This document shows, one piece after another, positions 7,644-16,556 of a stretch of 64,000 bases of DNA. A program made the translations under genes and the position numbers. The DNA is from Labilithrix luteola (GTDB taxonomy: Bacteria; Myxococcota_A; Polyangia; Polyangiales; Polyangiaceae): the NCBI RefSeq assembly GCF_001263205.1, contig NZ_CP012333.1:5942501-6006500 (forward strand), written 5' to 3'. Within the stretch, counting starts at the first letter, position 1, and each line of letters begins with the position of its first letter. The notes below the pieces were generated by a model. That model was not told the origin of the DNA, made no database searches, and worked only from the letters and a program-made list of their open reading frames with translations.

Positions 7644-9797
7644 ATGAACGTTCATCGTCGCCTTCGCTCCCTCTCGCTCACGCCGATTTTCGTCCTACTC
7701 GCGACGGCTTGCGGGGGTGGCTCCACCAACGCGCCGCCGCCGCCGCCGTCGCCGTCGCCGAGCCCGACGGCGCCACCCAGCGTGCCCGCGAGCGCGTCAA
7801 GTGCGTCAAGCGCCCCTTCGTCCGCTGGCGGGATCGATCTCGCCGGAATGGACAAAACCATTGCGCCGGGCGACGACTTCTTCGGCTTCGCGAACGGCAC
7901 CTGGCTGAAATCGACCGAAATCCCCGCCGACCGCTCGACCTGGGGAACGATGGCGATCGTCGCCGAGCGTACGGCGAAGCGACAAGCCGACCTCATCGCC
8001 GACGCGGCGAAGCAGAACGGCGCCACGGGGTCGGACGCCCGCAAGGTCGGTGACTACTACGCAAGCTTCATGGACGAAGCGGCGATCGAAGCGAAGGGTA
8101 TCGCGCCGCTCGCGCCGGCGCTGTCTGCCGTCGCGGCGATCACCGACGTGAAGGGCCTCTCCAAGGTGCTCGGGAGCACGATCCGCGCAGACGTCGACGT
8201 CCTCAACGCGACCGACTTCGACACCGACAACGTCTTCGGTCTCTGGGTGGCGCAGGATCTCGATGACCCGAGCCGCTACGTCCCGTTCGTGCTCCAGGGC
8301 GGGCTCGAGATGCCCGACCGCGATTACTATCTGTCGGCAAAACCGCGGATGGTTGAGATTCGCGACAAATACAAAACCCACATTGCGAAGACGCTGAAGC
8401 TTGTCGGCCTTCCCGATGCGGAGAAGAAGGCCGCGCGGATCCTCGACCTCGAGACGAAGATCGCGAAGGTGCACGCGACGCGCGAAGACACCGAAGACGT
8501 CAAGAAGGGCAACAACCACTGGAAACGGGGCGACCTCGCGAAGCGTGCCCCCGGCCTCGATTGGGATGCGTTCCTCGCCGCCGCGCAGCTCGACAAGCAG
8601 GACGTCTTCATTGCTTGGCAGCCGCAGGCCATCAGCGGGATCTCCGCGCTGGTGAAGAGCCAGCCCCTCGACGTCTGGAAGGACTTCCTCACGTACCACG
8701 CCGTCGAGCGCCACGCCGCGTTTCTCCCAAAGGCGATCAGCGACGAAGCGTTCGACTTCTTCGGCAAGACGCTCAATGGAACGCCGCAGCAACGCGAGCG
8801 CTGGAAGCGTGCGGTCGAACAAACGGACGACGCACTCGGCGAGGTCGTCGGCAAGCTCTACGTCGAGAAGTATTTCCCGCCGAGCGAGAAGGCGCGTGCC
8901 GAGCAGATGGTCCAGAACATCGTCGCCGCCTTCGGCCGCCGGATCGACGCGCTCGACTGGATGGCGCCGAAGACGAAGGAGCAGGCGAAAGCGAAGCTGG
9001 CCGCGCTCAAAGTGGGAGTTGGTTATCCGGACAAGTGGCGGGATTATTCCTCACTCGAAGTGGTGCGGGGCGACGCTTATGGCAATTTTGACCGTGCGCA
9101 GATGTTTGAATATCAGCGCAACTTGGCGAAGTTCGGAAAGCCGGTCGATCGAAGTGAATGGGTGATGAATCCGCAGCTCGTCAACGCGGTGAACCTCCCC
9201 GCGATGAACGCGCTCAACTTCCCGGCCGCGATTCTCCAGCCGCCGGATTTCGATCCGACGCGCCCCGTGGCCATGGACTACGGCTCGATTGGCGCGATCA
9301 TCGGCCACGAGATCTGTCACAGCTTCGACGACACCGGTGCGCTCTTCGACGCGACCGGAAGGCTCCACAACTGGTGGACGGACGCGGACCTCGCTCACTT
9401 CAAGAAGTCGGCTGCCGCGCTGGCGGCGCAGTTCGACGCTTACCAGCCGTTCCCCGACGCGCACGTCAACGGGAAGCTGACGTCGGCCGAGAACATTGCC
9501 GACGTCGCTGGGCTCAGCGCCGCCTATGACGCGTATCGTCTCGCGAGCGGCGGGACGGAAGCGCCCCCCGCGCAGGGGCTCACCGGCGATCAGCAGTTCT
9601 TCGTGAGCTTCGCCCAGAGCTGGCGCTTCAAAGCGCGTGAAGCGGCGGCCCGAAAGCGCCTTCTGACGGATGGCCACGCGCCGGCGCAGTTCCGTGCGGC
9701 GACGGTGCGAAACCTCGATAGCTGGTATCCGGCTTGGGACGTCAAGCCGGGGCAAAAGCTATTTTTGGCGCCGGCAGCGCGCGTCCGCATCTACTGA
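7644..9797 (+). CDS. M13 family zinc metallopeptidase (neprilysin/PepO-like)
   Basis: The 717-residue product starts at the Met of a lipoprotein signal (MNVHRRLRSLSLTPIFVLLATACGG). A Pro/Ser linker leads into the M13 N-terminal domain (MDKTIAPGDDFFGFANGTWL). The catalytic domain carries the zinc site HEICH (His555, Glu556, His559) and the third ligand in ENIAD (Glu616, with Asp620). The substrate-binding NAMNALNFPAAILQPP stretch and the C-terminal W motif (RNLDSWYPAWDV) are also typical. M13 enzymes cut short peptides on the amino side of hydrophobic residues; this one is predicted to act as a membrane-anchored periplasmic or surface oligopeptidase. Length and motif order are complete. Confidence 0.95.
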   Translation: MNVHRRLRSLSLTPIFVLLATACGGGSTNAPPPPPSPSPSPTAPPSVPASASSASSAPSSAGGIDLAGMDKTIAPGDDFFGFANGTWLKSTEIPADRSTWGTMAIVAERTAKRQADLIADAAKQNGATGSDARKVGDYYASFMDEAAIEAKGIAPLAPALSAVAAITDVKGLSKVLGSTIRADVDVLNATDFDTDNVFGLWVAQDLDDPSRYVPFVLQGGLEMPDRDYYLSAKPRMVEIRDKYKTHIAKTLKLVGLPDAEKKAARILDLETKIAKVHATREDTEDVKKGNNHWKRGDLAKRAPGLDWDAFLAAAQLDKQDVFIAWQPQAISGISALVKSQPLDVWKDFLTYHAVERHAAFLPKAISDEAFDFFGKTLNGTPQQRERWKRAVEQTDDALGEVVGKLYVEKYFPPSEKARAEQMVQNIVAAFGRRIDALDWMAPKTKEQAKAKLAALKVGVGYPDKWRDYSSLEVVRGDAYGNFDRAQMFEYQRNLAKFGKPVDRSEWVMNPQLVNAVNLPAMNALNFPAAILQPPDFDPTRPVAMDYGSIGAIIGHEICHSFDDTGALFDATGRLHNWWTDADLAHFKKSAAALAAQFDAYQPFPDAHVNGKLTSAENIADVAGLSAAYDAYRLASGGTEAPPAQGLTGDQQFFVSFAQSWRFKAREAAARKRLLTDGHAPAQFRAATVRNLDSWYPAWDVKPGQKLFLAPAARVRIY

Positions 9798-10204
9798 CGA
9801 GAGACCAGCCTGCACGCTCGTCTTCCACGCGGACGGGGAGCATGTCGCACACGCCAAAGCGATTTGCTCCCCAACGCTCGGTCCGCGTCAGGTCGGACGG
9901 ATACGTTCGAAACCGTTGCCGACGTGGCGTCGGAACGCCGTACTGGCGATCGCGGCACACCCTATTGGGATAACCGTCGTGCCGGCGCATCGCGTCGCCC
10001 TTTCAAACGACAGGGAGACGTTGAGCTCGACGCGTCGATGCGTGTGCACGAGCGTCACCATGGTTGAGCTCGTGGAGGACCGGCAGGACGATCACTCGAT
10101 CGTTGCTTCGCTGTTGCATACTGGCTGACAGCCGAGCAAGTTACGTAGGAAGGGTGGGGCGCTGAACTCTCTAGTCGTAACGGTCCCTCGATACGCGCTG
10201 GCAA
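9798..10204. other. Intergenic, with a coding-like minus-strand relic
   Basis: No intact gene is seen. On the minus strand between about 10119 and 9880, two frames show G/C-rich third positions in turn (VIVLPVLHELN, then MVTLVHTHRRVELNVSLSFE), which would fit a short decayed gene with a frameshift near 10061. It vaguely resembles DUF2382-type stress proteins, but the match is too weak to name. The plus-strand part next to 10205 should hold the promoter of the V4R-STAS gene. Confidence 0.25.
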
Positions 10205-11341
10205 ATGGCCGTGCTCATCGAGGGGCCCGTCGCAGATGCGTGCCGCCGATCGAGCGAACCTGACATGAAAGTATCGGACATCGACTTCCGGCAGATGCTG
10301 AAGTTTTCGCCCGAGACGGGGCGGTTACTGCTCGGCTCCGACCGCATGCTCCTCTTCCGGCAAGAGGCCTTCGCAACCCTGCGAAGGCTGATGATCGACC
10401 AGCTCGGTGAGAGGCTCGCGCGCGGCCTCCTCGCGCAGTTCGGATATCGCTGCGGGCTGGGTGACTTCAAGGCACTCGACGCCCAGTACCAGTGGGATAC
10501 CGAGCGGGACCGCAGAGCAGCGGGCTCGGTGATGCACATGTGGGAGGGCATCGCGCTCGTCGAGGGAGGGAAGAGCGAGATCGACCCCGAGACGGGCACG
10601 TTCCACCTCTCCGGCATCTGGAAGAACTCGTACGAAGCCGAGATCCATCTCTCCGAGTTCGGCGTGGGCGACCTCCCCGTCTGCCATACCCTCACCGGCT
10701 ATGCGAGCGGTTGGTGCACGGCGCTCGTCGGGGAGCCGATCATCGCGATCGAAACGATGTGCATGGGCAAGGGCGACCCGCACTGCGCCTACGAGATCAA
10801 GAAGCCCGCAGTGTGGGGGCCGGAGGCCGATCCGTGGAAGGCGGCGCTCGCCATCACGGATACGTCGCTCTCCCAGGAGCTCGAGCGGAAGCTCGCCGAG
10901 GTCGAGCGCTACCGCGCGACGACGACCGCCCTCGGGACCCCCATCATCCAGGTCTGGGAAGGGGTCTTCGTTTTGCCGGTCATCGGTGTCGTCGACGCTC
11001 GACGCGGTGAGGAGATGACCTCCACCCTGGTCCGCCACGTCGCCGACGAAGACGTCAGCTGCGTTATCGTCGATCTCACCGGCATCGACTCCGTCGACAC
11101 GCGCACCGCCGACCTCTTCGTCAAGATGGCTCGCGCCGTTCGCCTGCTCGGCGCTCGCTGCATCCTCACCGGCATCAAACCCGCGCTCGCCCAGACACTC
11201 ATTCACATGGGCGTGGGGCTCGAAGGTCTCGAGACCTTCCGCAATCTGAGGCAGGGGCTGGAGGGGAGCCTTCGCTCCCTCGGCTATTCCGTGACGAGGA
11301 ACCGAGCAGGCACGGTTTCCTCGGACGCGGACGAAGACTGA
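10205..11341 (+). CDS. XylR-N/V4R sensor with C-terminal STAS domain
   Basis: The 378-residue soluble protein has three parts. Residues 22-125 resemble the XylR N-terminal sensor region (FSPETGRLLLGSDRMLLFRQEAF). Residues 125-200 form a V4R small-molecule-binding domain with the GYASGWCTALVGEPIIAIE and CMGKGDPHCAYEI motifs. Residues 255-350 form an RsbR-like STAS domain (TPIIQVWEGVFVLPVIGVVD...VDTRTADLFVKMARAV). XylR-N/V4R domains bind aromatic or other hydrophobic ligands, and RsbR-type STAS domains pass signals in partner-switching stressosome-like systems. No DNA-binding or sigma54-activator domain is present, so it is not itself a transcription factor. Start could be the Met at 10265. Confidence 0.8.
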   Translation: MAVLIEGPVADACRRSSEPDMKVSDIDFRQMLKFSPETGRLLLGSDRMLLFRQEAFATLRRLMIDQLGERLARGLLAQFGYRCGLGDFKALDAQYQWDTERDRRAAGSVMHMWEGIALVEGGKSEIDPETGTFHLSGIWKNSYEAEIHLSEFGVGDLPVCHTLTGYASGWCTALVGEPIIAIETMCMGKGDPHCAYEIKKPAVWGPEADPWKAALAITDTSLSQELERKLAEVERYRATTTALGTPIIQVWEGVFVLPVIGVVDARRGEEMTSTLVRHVADEDVSCVIVDLTGIDSVDTRTADLFVKMARAVRLLGARCILTGIKPALAQTLIHMGVGLEGLETFRNLRQGLEGSLRSLGYSVTRNRAGTVSSDADED

Positions 11342-11434
11342 CGGAGCTCGACGTAGCCAAGGCGTCGGCCGAAGGCGACGAGCGGCGGCACGACGCCCTC
11401 TGGCGTGTGGAACCTCCTCCGCGTATCAGCAGGT

Positions 11435-12283
11435 ATGGACCTGCGCGACAAGACCTTCGTCATCACCGGCGCCAACACCGGGATTGGCCGTGCCAATGCG
11501 ATCGCGCTCGCAGAGCTTGGCATCGGAAGGCTCATCATCGCTGCGAGGAGTGTCGAGCGCACGGAGCCGGTGCTTGCTGCCGTCCGGGAGAGGAATCCAG
11601 ATGCCAAGGTCGAGTTCCTTGCGCTCGACCTCGCGGACCTCGCATCGGTGAGCAAGGCTGCGAACGAGATCCTCGAGAAGGACCTCACCATCGACGCACT
11701 GATCAACAACGCTGGCGTGGCGGGCGTCCGGGGGCAAACGAAGGACGGCTTCGAGCTCGCGTTCGGCATCAACCACGTCGGCCACTATCTCTGGACAGAG
11801 AAGCTCCTGCCGCTCGTTCGGCGGGCGCCGCAAGGGCGCATCATCATCGTGGCGAGCGATGCCCACTACCGTGCGAAGCAGGCAATCGACTGGAATGCGG
11901 TCAGGCAGCCCTCCGCGACCTTCAGCGCGTTTCCGGAGTACAGCGTCAGCAAGCTCGCGAACGTTCTCCACGCCAACGAGCTCGCGCGGCGGCTGGCAGG
12001 CACGAACGTCTCCACGTACTCGCTTCATCCAGGCGCCGTTGCGAGCGACATCTGGAAGCGCCGATTGGGCGTGCTCCACGTGCTGCTTCGCCCGTTCCTG
12101 GTCACGAACGAAGAGGGGACGAAGACCCAGCTGCGTTGCGAAACCGCGCCCGAGCTCGCGCGTGAGACGGGGCTCTACTACGAAAAAGAGCGCCCGAAGC
12201 GGCCGTCGAGGCAGGCGCTCGACGTGACACTCCAGGACGAGCTCAAGGCGCGAAGCGACGAATACGTTGCGGCGTTTCTTTGA
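11435..12283 (+). CDS. Short-chain dehydrogenase/reductase, retinol-dehydrogenase-like
   Basis: The 282-residue product is a classical SDR. The cofactor motif TGANTGIG lies at residues 11-18, the structural NNAG near 88, the catalytic Ser in IIIVASDAH and the Tyr-x-x-x-Lys pair in YSVSK. The arrangement and the LHPG(A)V segment after the active site match the retinol dehydrogenase/WW-domain oxidoreductase-like subgroup. An NAD(P)-dependent reduction or oxidation of a lipid-type carbonyl is likely; the substrate cannot be read from sequence. The start at 11435 puts the first strand at the usual distance from the N-terminus; an upstream Met (11405) would add ten residues. Confidence 0.85.
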   Translation: MDLRDKTFVITGANTGIGRANAIALAELGIGRLIIAARSVERTEPVLAAVRERNPDAKVEFLALDLADLASVSKAANEILEKDLTIDALINNAGVAGVRGQTKDGFELAFGINHVGHYLWTEKLLPLVRRAPQGRIIIVASDAHYRAKQAIDWNAVRQPSATFSAFPEYSVSKLANVLHANELARRLAGTNVSTYSLHPGAVASDIWKRRLGVLHVLLRPFLVTNEEGTKTQLRCETAPELARETGLYYEKERPKRPSRQALDVTLQDELKARSDEYVAAFL

Positions 12284-12400
12284 TTACGGATCGTCCGCGC
12301 ATCGACGCCTGCGCGCCTCGATGCCGCGCCCGAACGTGTGAATGGCCGAACCTCGAGCGGGCGGATCCGGGCGGCGAGGGATGTTAGGATCGAGCCCAAG

Positions 12401-12859
12401 ATGGCTCAGCGCTTCCGAACGATCGCGTGGGTGGTGGTCGTCACCGCGTTCCTTCCACTGGCGTGTGGAGGGGCGACGGAGCCTGTCGGCGGTCATTCGG
12501 CCGACGGAGGCGACACCAGCGAGGTCTCCGAAATCCCGGCCACACGAACGCCATTCGAGCCCAGTTGCTGGACCGTTGGGAGAGGCGCCCAGTGCGACCC
12601 GCGATCGGTCGACGACTGCGGTCGCGGCCGCCGCTGCCTTTTTTCGCTTTCGGACCTCACCATCACGTGTGTGCCTGTCGAGTCGAACGCCGAGCTAGGC
12701 GCGGTGTGCCGCGACCATTCGCAATGCGGCCCCGGGCTCTTGTGCCCACCTTGGCTCGGGCAATGCGCGAAGGCGTGCTGCGTCGACGCGGACTGCCCAG
12801 GCAGACAGTCGTGCTCGGTGTTGGCAGGTCAACTGGGGAGCCTTGGCACCTGCCAGTAG
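12401..12859 (+). CDS. Small Cys-rich lipoprotein
   Basis: Starting at the Met before AQRFRTIAWVVVVTAFLPLACGG gives a 152-residue lipoprotein. The mature part has a short acidic/Gly linker and then at least ten Cys residues in a pattern (CDPRSVDDCGRGRRCLF, CRDHSQCGPGLLCPP, CCVDADCPGRQSC) typical of small disulfide-rich surface proteins of Polyangiales. No enzymatic motif is present. Confidence 0.75.
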   Translation: MAQRFRTIAWVVVVTAFLPLACGGATEPVGGHSADGGDTSEVSEIPATRTPFEPSCWTVGRGAQCDPRSVDDCGRGRRCLFSLSDLTITCVPVESNAELGAVCRDHSQCGPGLLCPPWLGQCAKACCVDADCPGRQSCSVLAGQLGSLGTCQ

Positions 12860-12934
12860 ACCGCTTCGAAAATAAACCGTCTCGCTTGTCGATCCGCCGT
12901 CCTGTCGATCGTCGTCCCGTAAAGGAGAGAGAAC

Positions 12935-13603
12935 ATGCGAAAGATCATCGTCGGGGCGTTCGTGAGCGTGGATGGCGTGATGCAGGCTCCCGGTGGCCCG
13001 GAAGAGGATCCGACCGGCGGCTTCGAGCACGGCGGTTGGGTCGCGGGATACTTCGATCAGGTCGTGGGCGAGGCGATGGGCGAGCTCTTCGGGACGCCGT
13101 ACGACCTTCTGCTCGGCCGCAAGACCTACGACATCTTCGCCGAACACTGGCCGCACATCACCGATCCGAGCCAGCCGGATTATCCGATTGCCGAGCAGTT
13201 CAATCGCATCACGAAATACGTGGCTACCCATCGGCCCGAGTCGCTCGCGTGGAAGAACAGCCGCGGCCTCGGCCCCGATCCGGTGGCCGCCCTTCGCGAG
13301 CTCAAGAAGACGGACGGGCCCAACCTGCTCACACAAGGCTCGAGCGAATTCCTGCAGACGCTCTTCGCGCACGATCTCGTCGACGAGCTCCGCGTGCTCA
13401 CGTTTCCGATCGTGCTCGGAAAGGGCAAGCGTCTGTTCGCATCGAGCGCGAAGCCGGTTGGCTTGCGAGTCCTGAATTCCAAGTTGTCGCCGAACGGTGT
13501 CGTGATCACCTCGTACGTGCGGGCAGGCGAGGTGAAGACGGGCTCGTTCGCGCTCGAGAAGCCCACGCCGGAAGAGATCGAACGGCGAAAGAACCTCCGC
13601 TGA
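12935..13603 (+). CDS. Dihydrofolate reductase family protein (RibD C-terminal domain)
   Basis: The ATG follows a strong ribosome binding site (AAAGGAGAGAGAAC). The 222-residue protein begins MRKIIVGAFVSVDGVMQAPGG and has the RibD-C/dihydrofolate-reductase-like pattern DLLLGRKTYDIFAEHWP, then LLTQGSSEFLQTLFAHDLVDELRVLTFPIVLGKGKRLF. These proteins bind NADPH and are common stand-alone genes of unknown substrate. Its stop codon abuts the stop codon of the convergent regulator gene with no base between. Confidence 0.88.
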   Translation: MRKIIVGAFVSVDGVMQAPGGPEEDPTGGFEHGGWVAGYFDQVVGEAMGELFGTPYDLLLGRKTYDIFAEHWPHITDPSQPDYPIAEQFNRITKYVATHRPESLAWKNSRGLGPDPVAALRELKKTDGPNLLTQGSSEFLQTLFAHDLVDELRVLTFPIVLGKGKRLFASSAKPVGLRVLNSKLSPNGVVITSYVRAGEVKTGSFALEKPTPEEIERRKNLR

Positions 13604-16240
13604 TCAGCTCGCCGCGTCTCCGCCGCGATCGATCGCGACGCTCGTGTCGAGCAGGTAGCCGTCGCCGTTGTGCAGGAGTACGTCGCGGAGACCGAGGCTG
13701 CGGAGCGCCGCGAGTGCGACGCGGACGCGATTCGCGGCCGAGCTTTTCTGGATTTGCTCGCCGGGCCATCCGGCGCGAAACAGTGTGTTGACGGACATCG
13801 CCGTGCCGGGCGCGCGCTCGCGCGAGGTGGCGAGCACGGCGAGCATTCGCGATGTTGCGCGGTATTTCCCGACCTGACATGGCGATTCGCCGATCGCGAA
13901 CCAGGTTCCGTCCCTTGCCACGGTCACGCGCGGCGAGCTCGGTGCGTCCGCCGCGGTCGAACGAGCAGGCTGCTCCGACGCGAGCGACGTCGCGAAGAGC
14001 CGGAGCATGAGGCGCACGTCCCACGACCGCGAGGCCGGTGCGGCCGGGCCCGTCGTGGCTTCGGCGCGCAGTCGTAGCGCCTCTGCGTGTGCCTCGGGAT
14101 CACCACTGCGGGCGCGCGAGGCGTGGAGCTCGAGCCTCGTGAAGCGCGCGAGCCAGATCAGGTTGACGTCTTTGGTCTCCGCGCCGATACGCTCGGCGTC
14201 GGTGCGCGCCTTCTCCGCCCATTCGAGCGCGTCACGCCTTGCCGCGACCGCCGCATTCATGGCTGCGAGCCATCCGAGCGCGCGCCGATCGCCGACCTTC
14301 GCCACGATCTCGGAGGCCTCTTCGTACCGCGTGCGGGCCGTCTCGAGATCGCCGTCTTCGTGTGCCGCGGTTCCTTCGTAACCGATGTAATAGGCGCGCC
14401 GCACCGTGCTTTTGGTCGACGCGAGGGCGCGAAGATAGTGCTCGCGTGCCTCGGATCGGTCTCCACGGTCTTGCAGCGCGAGCCCGAGGTTCGCGACGAT
14501 GCTCGCCGCGGACTCTTGGTCACCGCGGGCGCGAGCAAGATCACCAGCGCGTGTGAGCGCCTGGATTGCGGCGGCGGTCTCGCCACGCTGGAGCCACACG
14601 TAGCCGAGATGACGTCGCGCGAGCTCCTCGACGTCGTCGGGGACAGGGCCGCCTTCGGCACGGAGCGTTGCTTCGAGTGTCTCGATGGCGACCTCCTCCT
14701 GGCCCGAAAAAAGGCGCACGCCGCCGGCGATGGCGAGGACTCGGCGATGCGCCGCGACGTCTCCGAGCTGTGTCGCGATCGCGGCGGCACGCTCGCTCTC
14801 CGCCAGCGCCTCGCCGACGGATCCGAGGGCGCTCAAGGTTGCCAGACGTGTGGTCCGCAGGAGAAGCAACCCGGGCGCATTGGAGACGTTGCTGCTCGCC
14901 TCGGCGATCATCTCGTCGAGCGCCGCGAGGTACGGTTCGAGGGGGCCGTAGGCGAGCTTCGCGGAACGGAGTGACGCGATCAGAGCAATCGCGCTCTCGC
15001 GCTGTCCTGCGCTGCGGAGGTGGGCGAGGGCTGCGGTCGCGTTCTCGAGATCGTCGTAGAGATCGGCCGGCGATCGTGACGCGAACCAACGCGCATGCCG
15101 ATCCTTCGTGTCTCGTCGCACGGCCTCGGCGAGGCGAAGCTCTGCGAACTCGCGGATGGCGCGATGCATGCCGAGGCGCAGCTCCGCGCCGTCATCACGC
15201 GCGATCCGCACGAGCGACGAGTCGCGGAGCACGTGAAGGATGTCGAGGATCGGCGGGACGGTCTCTGCACGCGCTTCACGACCTCGCAGCTCGGAGAGAT
15301 CGACGACGGCCTCCGCGGCGTGCACGGTGAAGCTCCCGTGAAACACGCTGAGCTGGGCAAGGACGGTGCGCTCCCCGGGCGTGAGCGCGTCCCACGATTT
15401 CGCGATCGCTGCCTCGAGCGACGTGTAGCCACGCGCGTGCCCACGCGGAACGCTCAGCGCGTCGGGCTGCGGACGAGCCGCGAGCTCGCGTGGCGACATG
15501 ATCGCCATTCGTGCGGCGGCGAGCTCGATCGCCAGTGGAAAGCCCTCGAGCACGTGGACGAGCTCGATGCTGTCCGCGACGGCCTCGGGCGAATCCGCGA
15601 GCCGAGGGCGTGCGCGCGACGCGAGAGCAAGAAAGAGGCGGAGCGCCGGACTCGTGCTGCGGTCGCCGCGTTCGCCTGTGGTTGCGAGCGGCCCGAGCTC
15701 GTGAACGACCTCACTCGACGCAAGCCCGATTCGACGTCGCGAGGTGACGAGGAAACGCACGCGCAACGACTCGGAGAGCCAGCGCTCGAGCAGCGGCCGT
15801 CCCGCGACGACCAGATCGTCGAAGCTGTCGAGGACGAGGAGGTCATGCTCCTCGAGCATTCGCGCGATCGCCTCGGGCGCCGAACCGTCGGCGACGTCAC
15901 GTGGTGCGACGCCGACGACGTTCGCGATGGCGGAGACGAGGTCCGACGCCGTGCGCGCCTCGGTCAGATCGCAGAGCGGTGGCGCGGGACCAGGTTGCGC
16001 GTCCGCGACCGCCCGGGCGAGCCGTGTCTTTCCTACGCCAGGTGGTCCGACGAGGGTGACCAGGCGCTCGCCCTGAGCAAAGAGCTCGGCCACCGCGCGG
16101 AGATCGCGCTCCCGCCCGACGATCGGCCCCTCGCGCAATTTCCGTTGCACGTTTCCGATTAGAGCATTCTTTCGCCGTCCGAGCGTGTGTTGCTCAACTC
16201 GCGTCGCGGGAGGAATCGGGGCCGGCATCGCCGAGCGCAC
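13604..16240 (-). CDS. STAND-type ATPase regulator with TPR region and C-terminal winged helix
   Basis: The protein (878 residues from the ATG at 16240) carries a nucleotide-binding domain with Walker A GPPGVGKT at 65-72, a Walker B-like LLVLDSFDD, a sensor-type LVTSRRR and the NB-ARC-like GFPLAIELAAAR motif. A long helical region of TPR-like repeats follows (about 400-760). The last 110 residues (SRMLAVLATSRERAP...LLHNGDGYLLD) look like an OmpR/SARP-type winged helix placed at the C-terminus. Such STAND regulators hold ATP-dependent on/off states and bind DNA when active. The assigned start overlaps the upstream lipoprotein gene by 47 bases; a GTG near 16150 is an alternative. As the last gene of the lipoprotein run, it may control that run. 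Confidence 0.8.
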   Translation of the reverse strand: MRSAMPAPIPPATRVEQHTLGRRKNALIGNVQRKLREGPIVGRERDLRAVAELFAQGERLVTLVGPPGVGKTRLARAVADAQPGPAPPLCDLTEARTASDLVSAIANVVGVAPRDVADGSAPEAIARMLEEHDLLVLDSFDDLVVAGRPLLERWLSESLRVRFLVTSRRRIGLASSEVVHELGPLATTGERGDRSTSPALRLFLALASRARPRLADSPEAVADSIELVHVLEGFPLAIELAAARMAIMSPRELAARPQPDALSVPRGHARGYTSLEAAIAKSWDALTPGERTVLAQLSVFHGSFTVHAAEAVVDLSELRGREARAETVPPILDILHVLRDSSLVRIARDDGAELRLGMHRAIREFAELRLAEAVRRDTKDRHARWFASRSPADLYDDLENATAALAHLRSAGQRESAIALIASLRSAKLAYGPLEPYLAALDEMIAEASSNVSNAPGLLLLRTTRLATLSALGSVGEALAESERAAAIATQLGDVAAHRRVLAIAGGVRLFSGQEEVAIETLEATLRAEGGPVPDDVEELARRHLGYVWLQRGETAAAIQALTRAGDLARARGDQESAASIVANLGLALQDRGDRSEAREHYLRALASTKSTVRRAYYIGYEGTAAHEDGDLETARTRYEEASEIVAKVGDRRALGWLAAMNAAVAARRDALEWAEKARTDAERIGAETKDVNLIWLARFTRLELHASRARSGDPEAHAEALRLRAEATTGPAAPASRSWDVRLMLRLFATSLASEQPARSTAADAPSSPRVTVARDGTWFAIGESPCQVGKYRATSRMLAVLATSRERAPGTAMSVNTLFRAGWPGEQIQKSSAANRVRVALAALRSLGLRDVLLHNGDGYLLDTSVAIDRGGDAAS

Positions 16241-16556
16241 GGCAGATACCGACCGCCACGTCGCACCATTCCCCGGGCAGGCAGGATTGAAGGAGAACCC
16301 ATCCCCCGTCGTCGCAGAGCTGGAGGTCCGAGCCGACGCAACGACGACGGCCTTCCTTGCAGACGGGCGGCGCTGCGGTATCCGTCGCGGAATCGCTCGC
16401 GGCGTCGTCGCTCGTCTTCATGACGTCGGACAGACCGCCTGCATCCGTCGCGGTTTCGGAGCTTTCGTTCTCGTTGCACGCAAAAACGGACACCGTAAGG
16501 GCAGAAGCCAGCAGGCCCGAGACCAGCGCGAGTCGCCCCTTCGTCTCAGTAGACAT
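16194..16556 (-). CDS. Small lipoprotein
   Basis: This 120-residue product begins with a lipoprotein signal (LVSGLLASALTVSVFAC) and has an acidic Asp/Ser/Thr linker, then a Cys-containing domain (CKEGRRRCVGSDLQLCDDGGWVLLQSCLPGEWCDVAVGIC). The repeated C-x-x-x-x-C and Trp pattern is that of short Cys-rich surface modules in this group. Its ATG lies inside the last codons of the propeller gene (11-base overlap), so the two are probably translationally coupled. Confidence 0.7.
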   Translation of the reverse strand: MSTETKGRLALVSGLLASALTVSVFACNENESSETATDAGGLSDVMKTSDDAASDSATDTAAPPVCKEGRRRCVGSDLQLCDDGGWVLLQSCLPGEWCDVAVGICRALGDAGPDSSRDAS

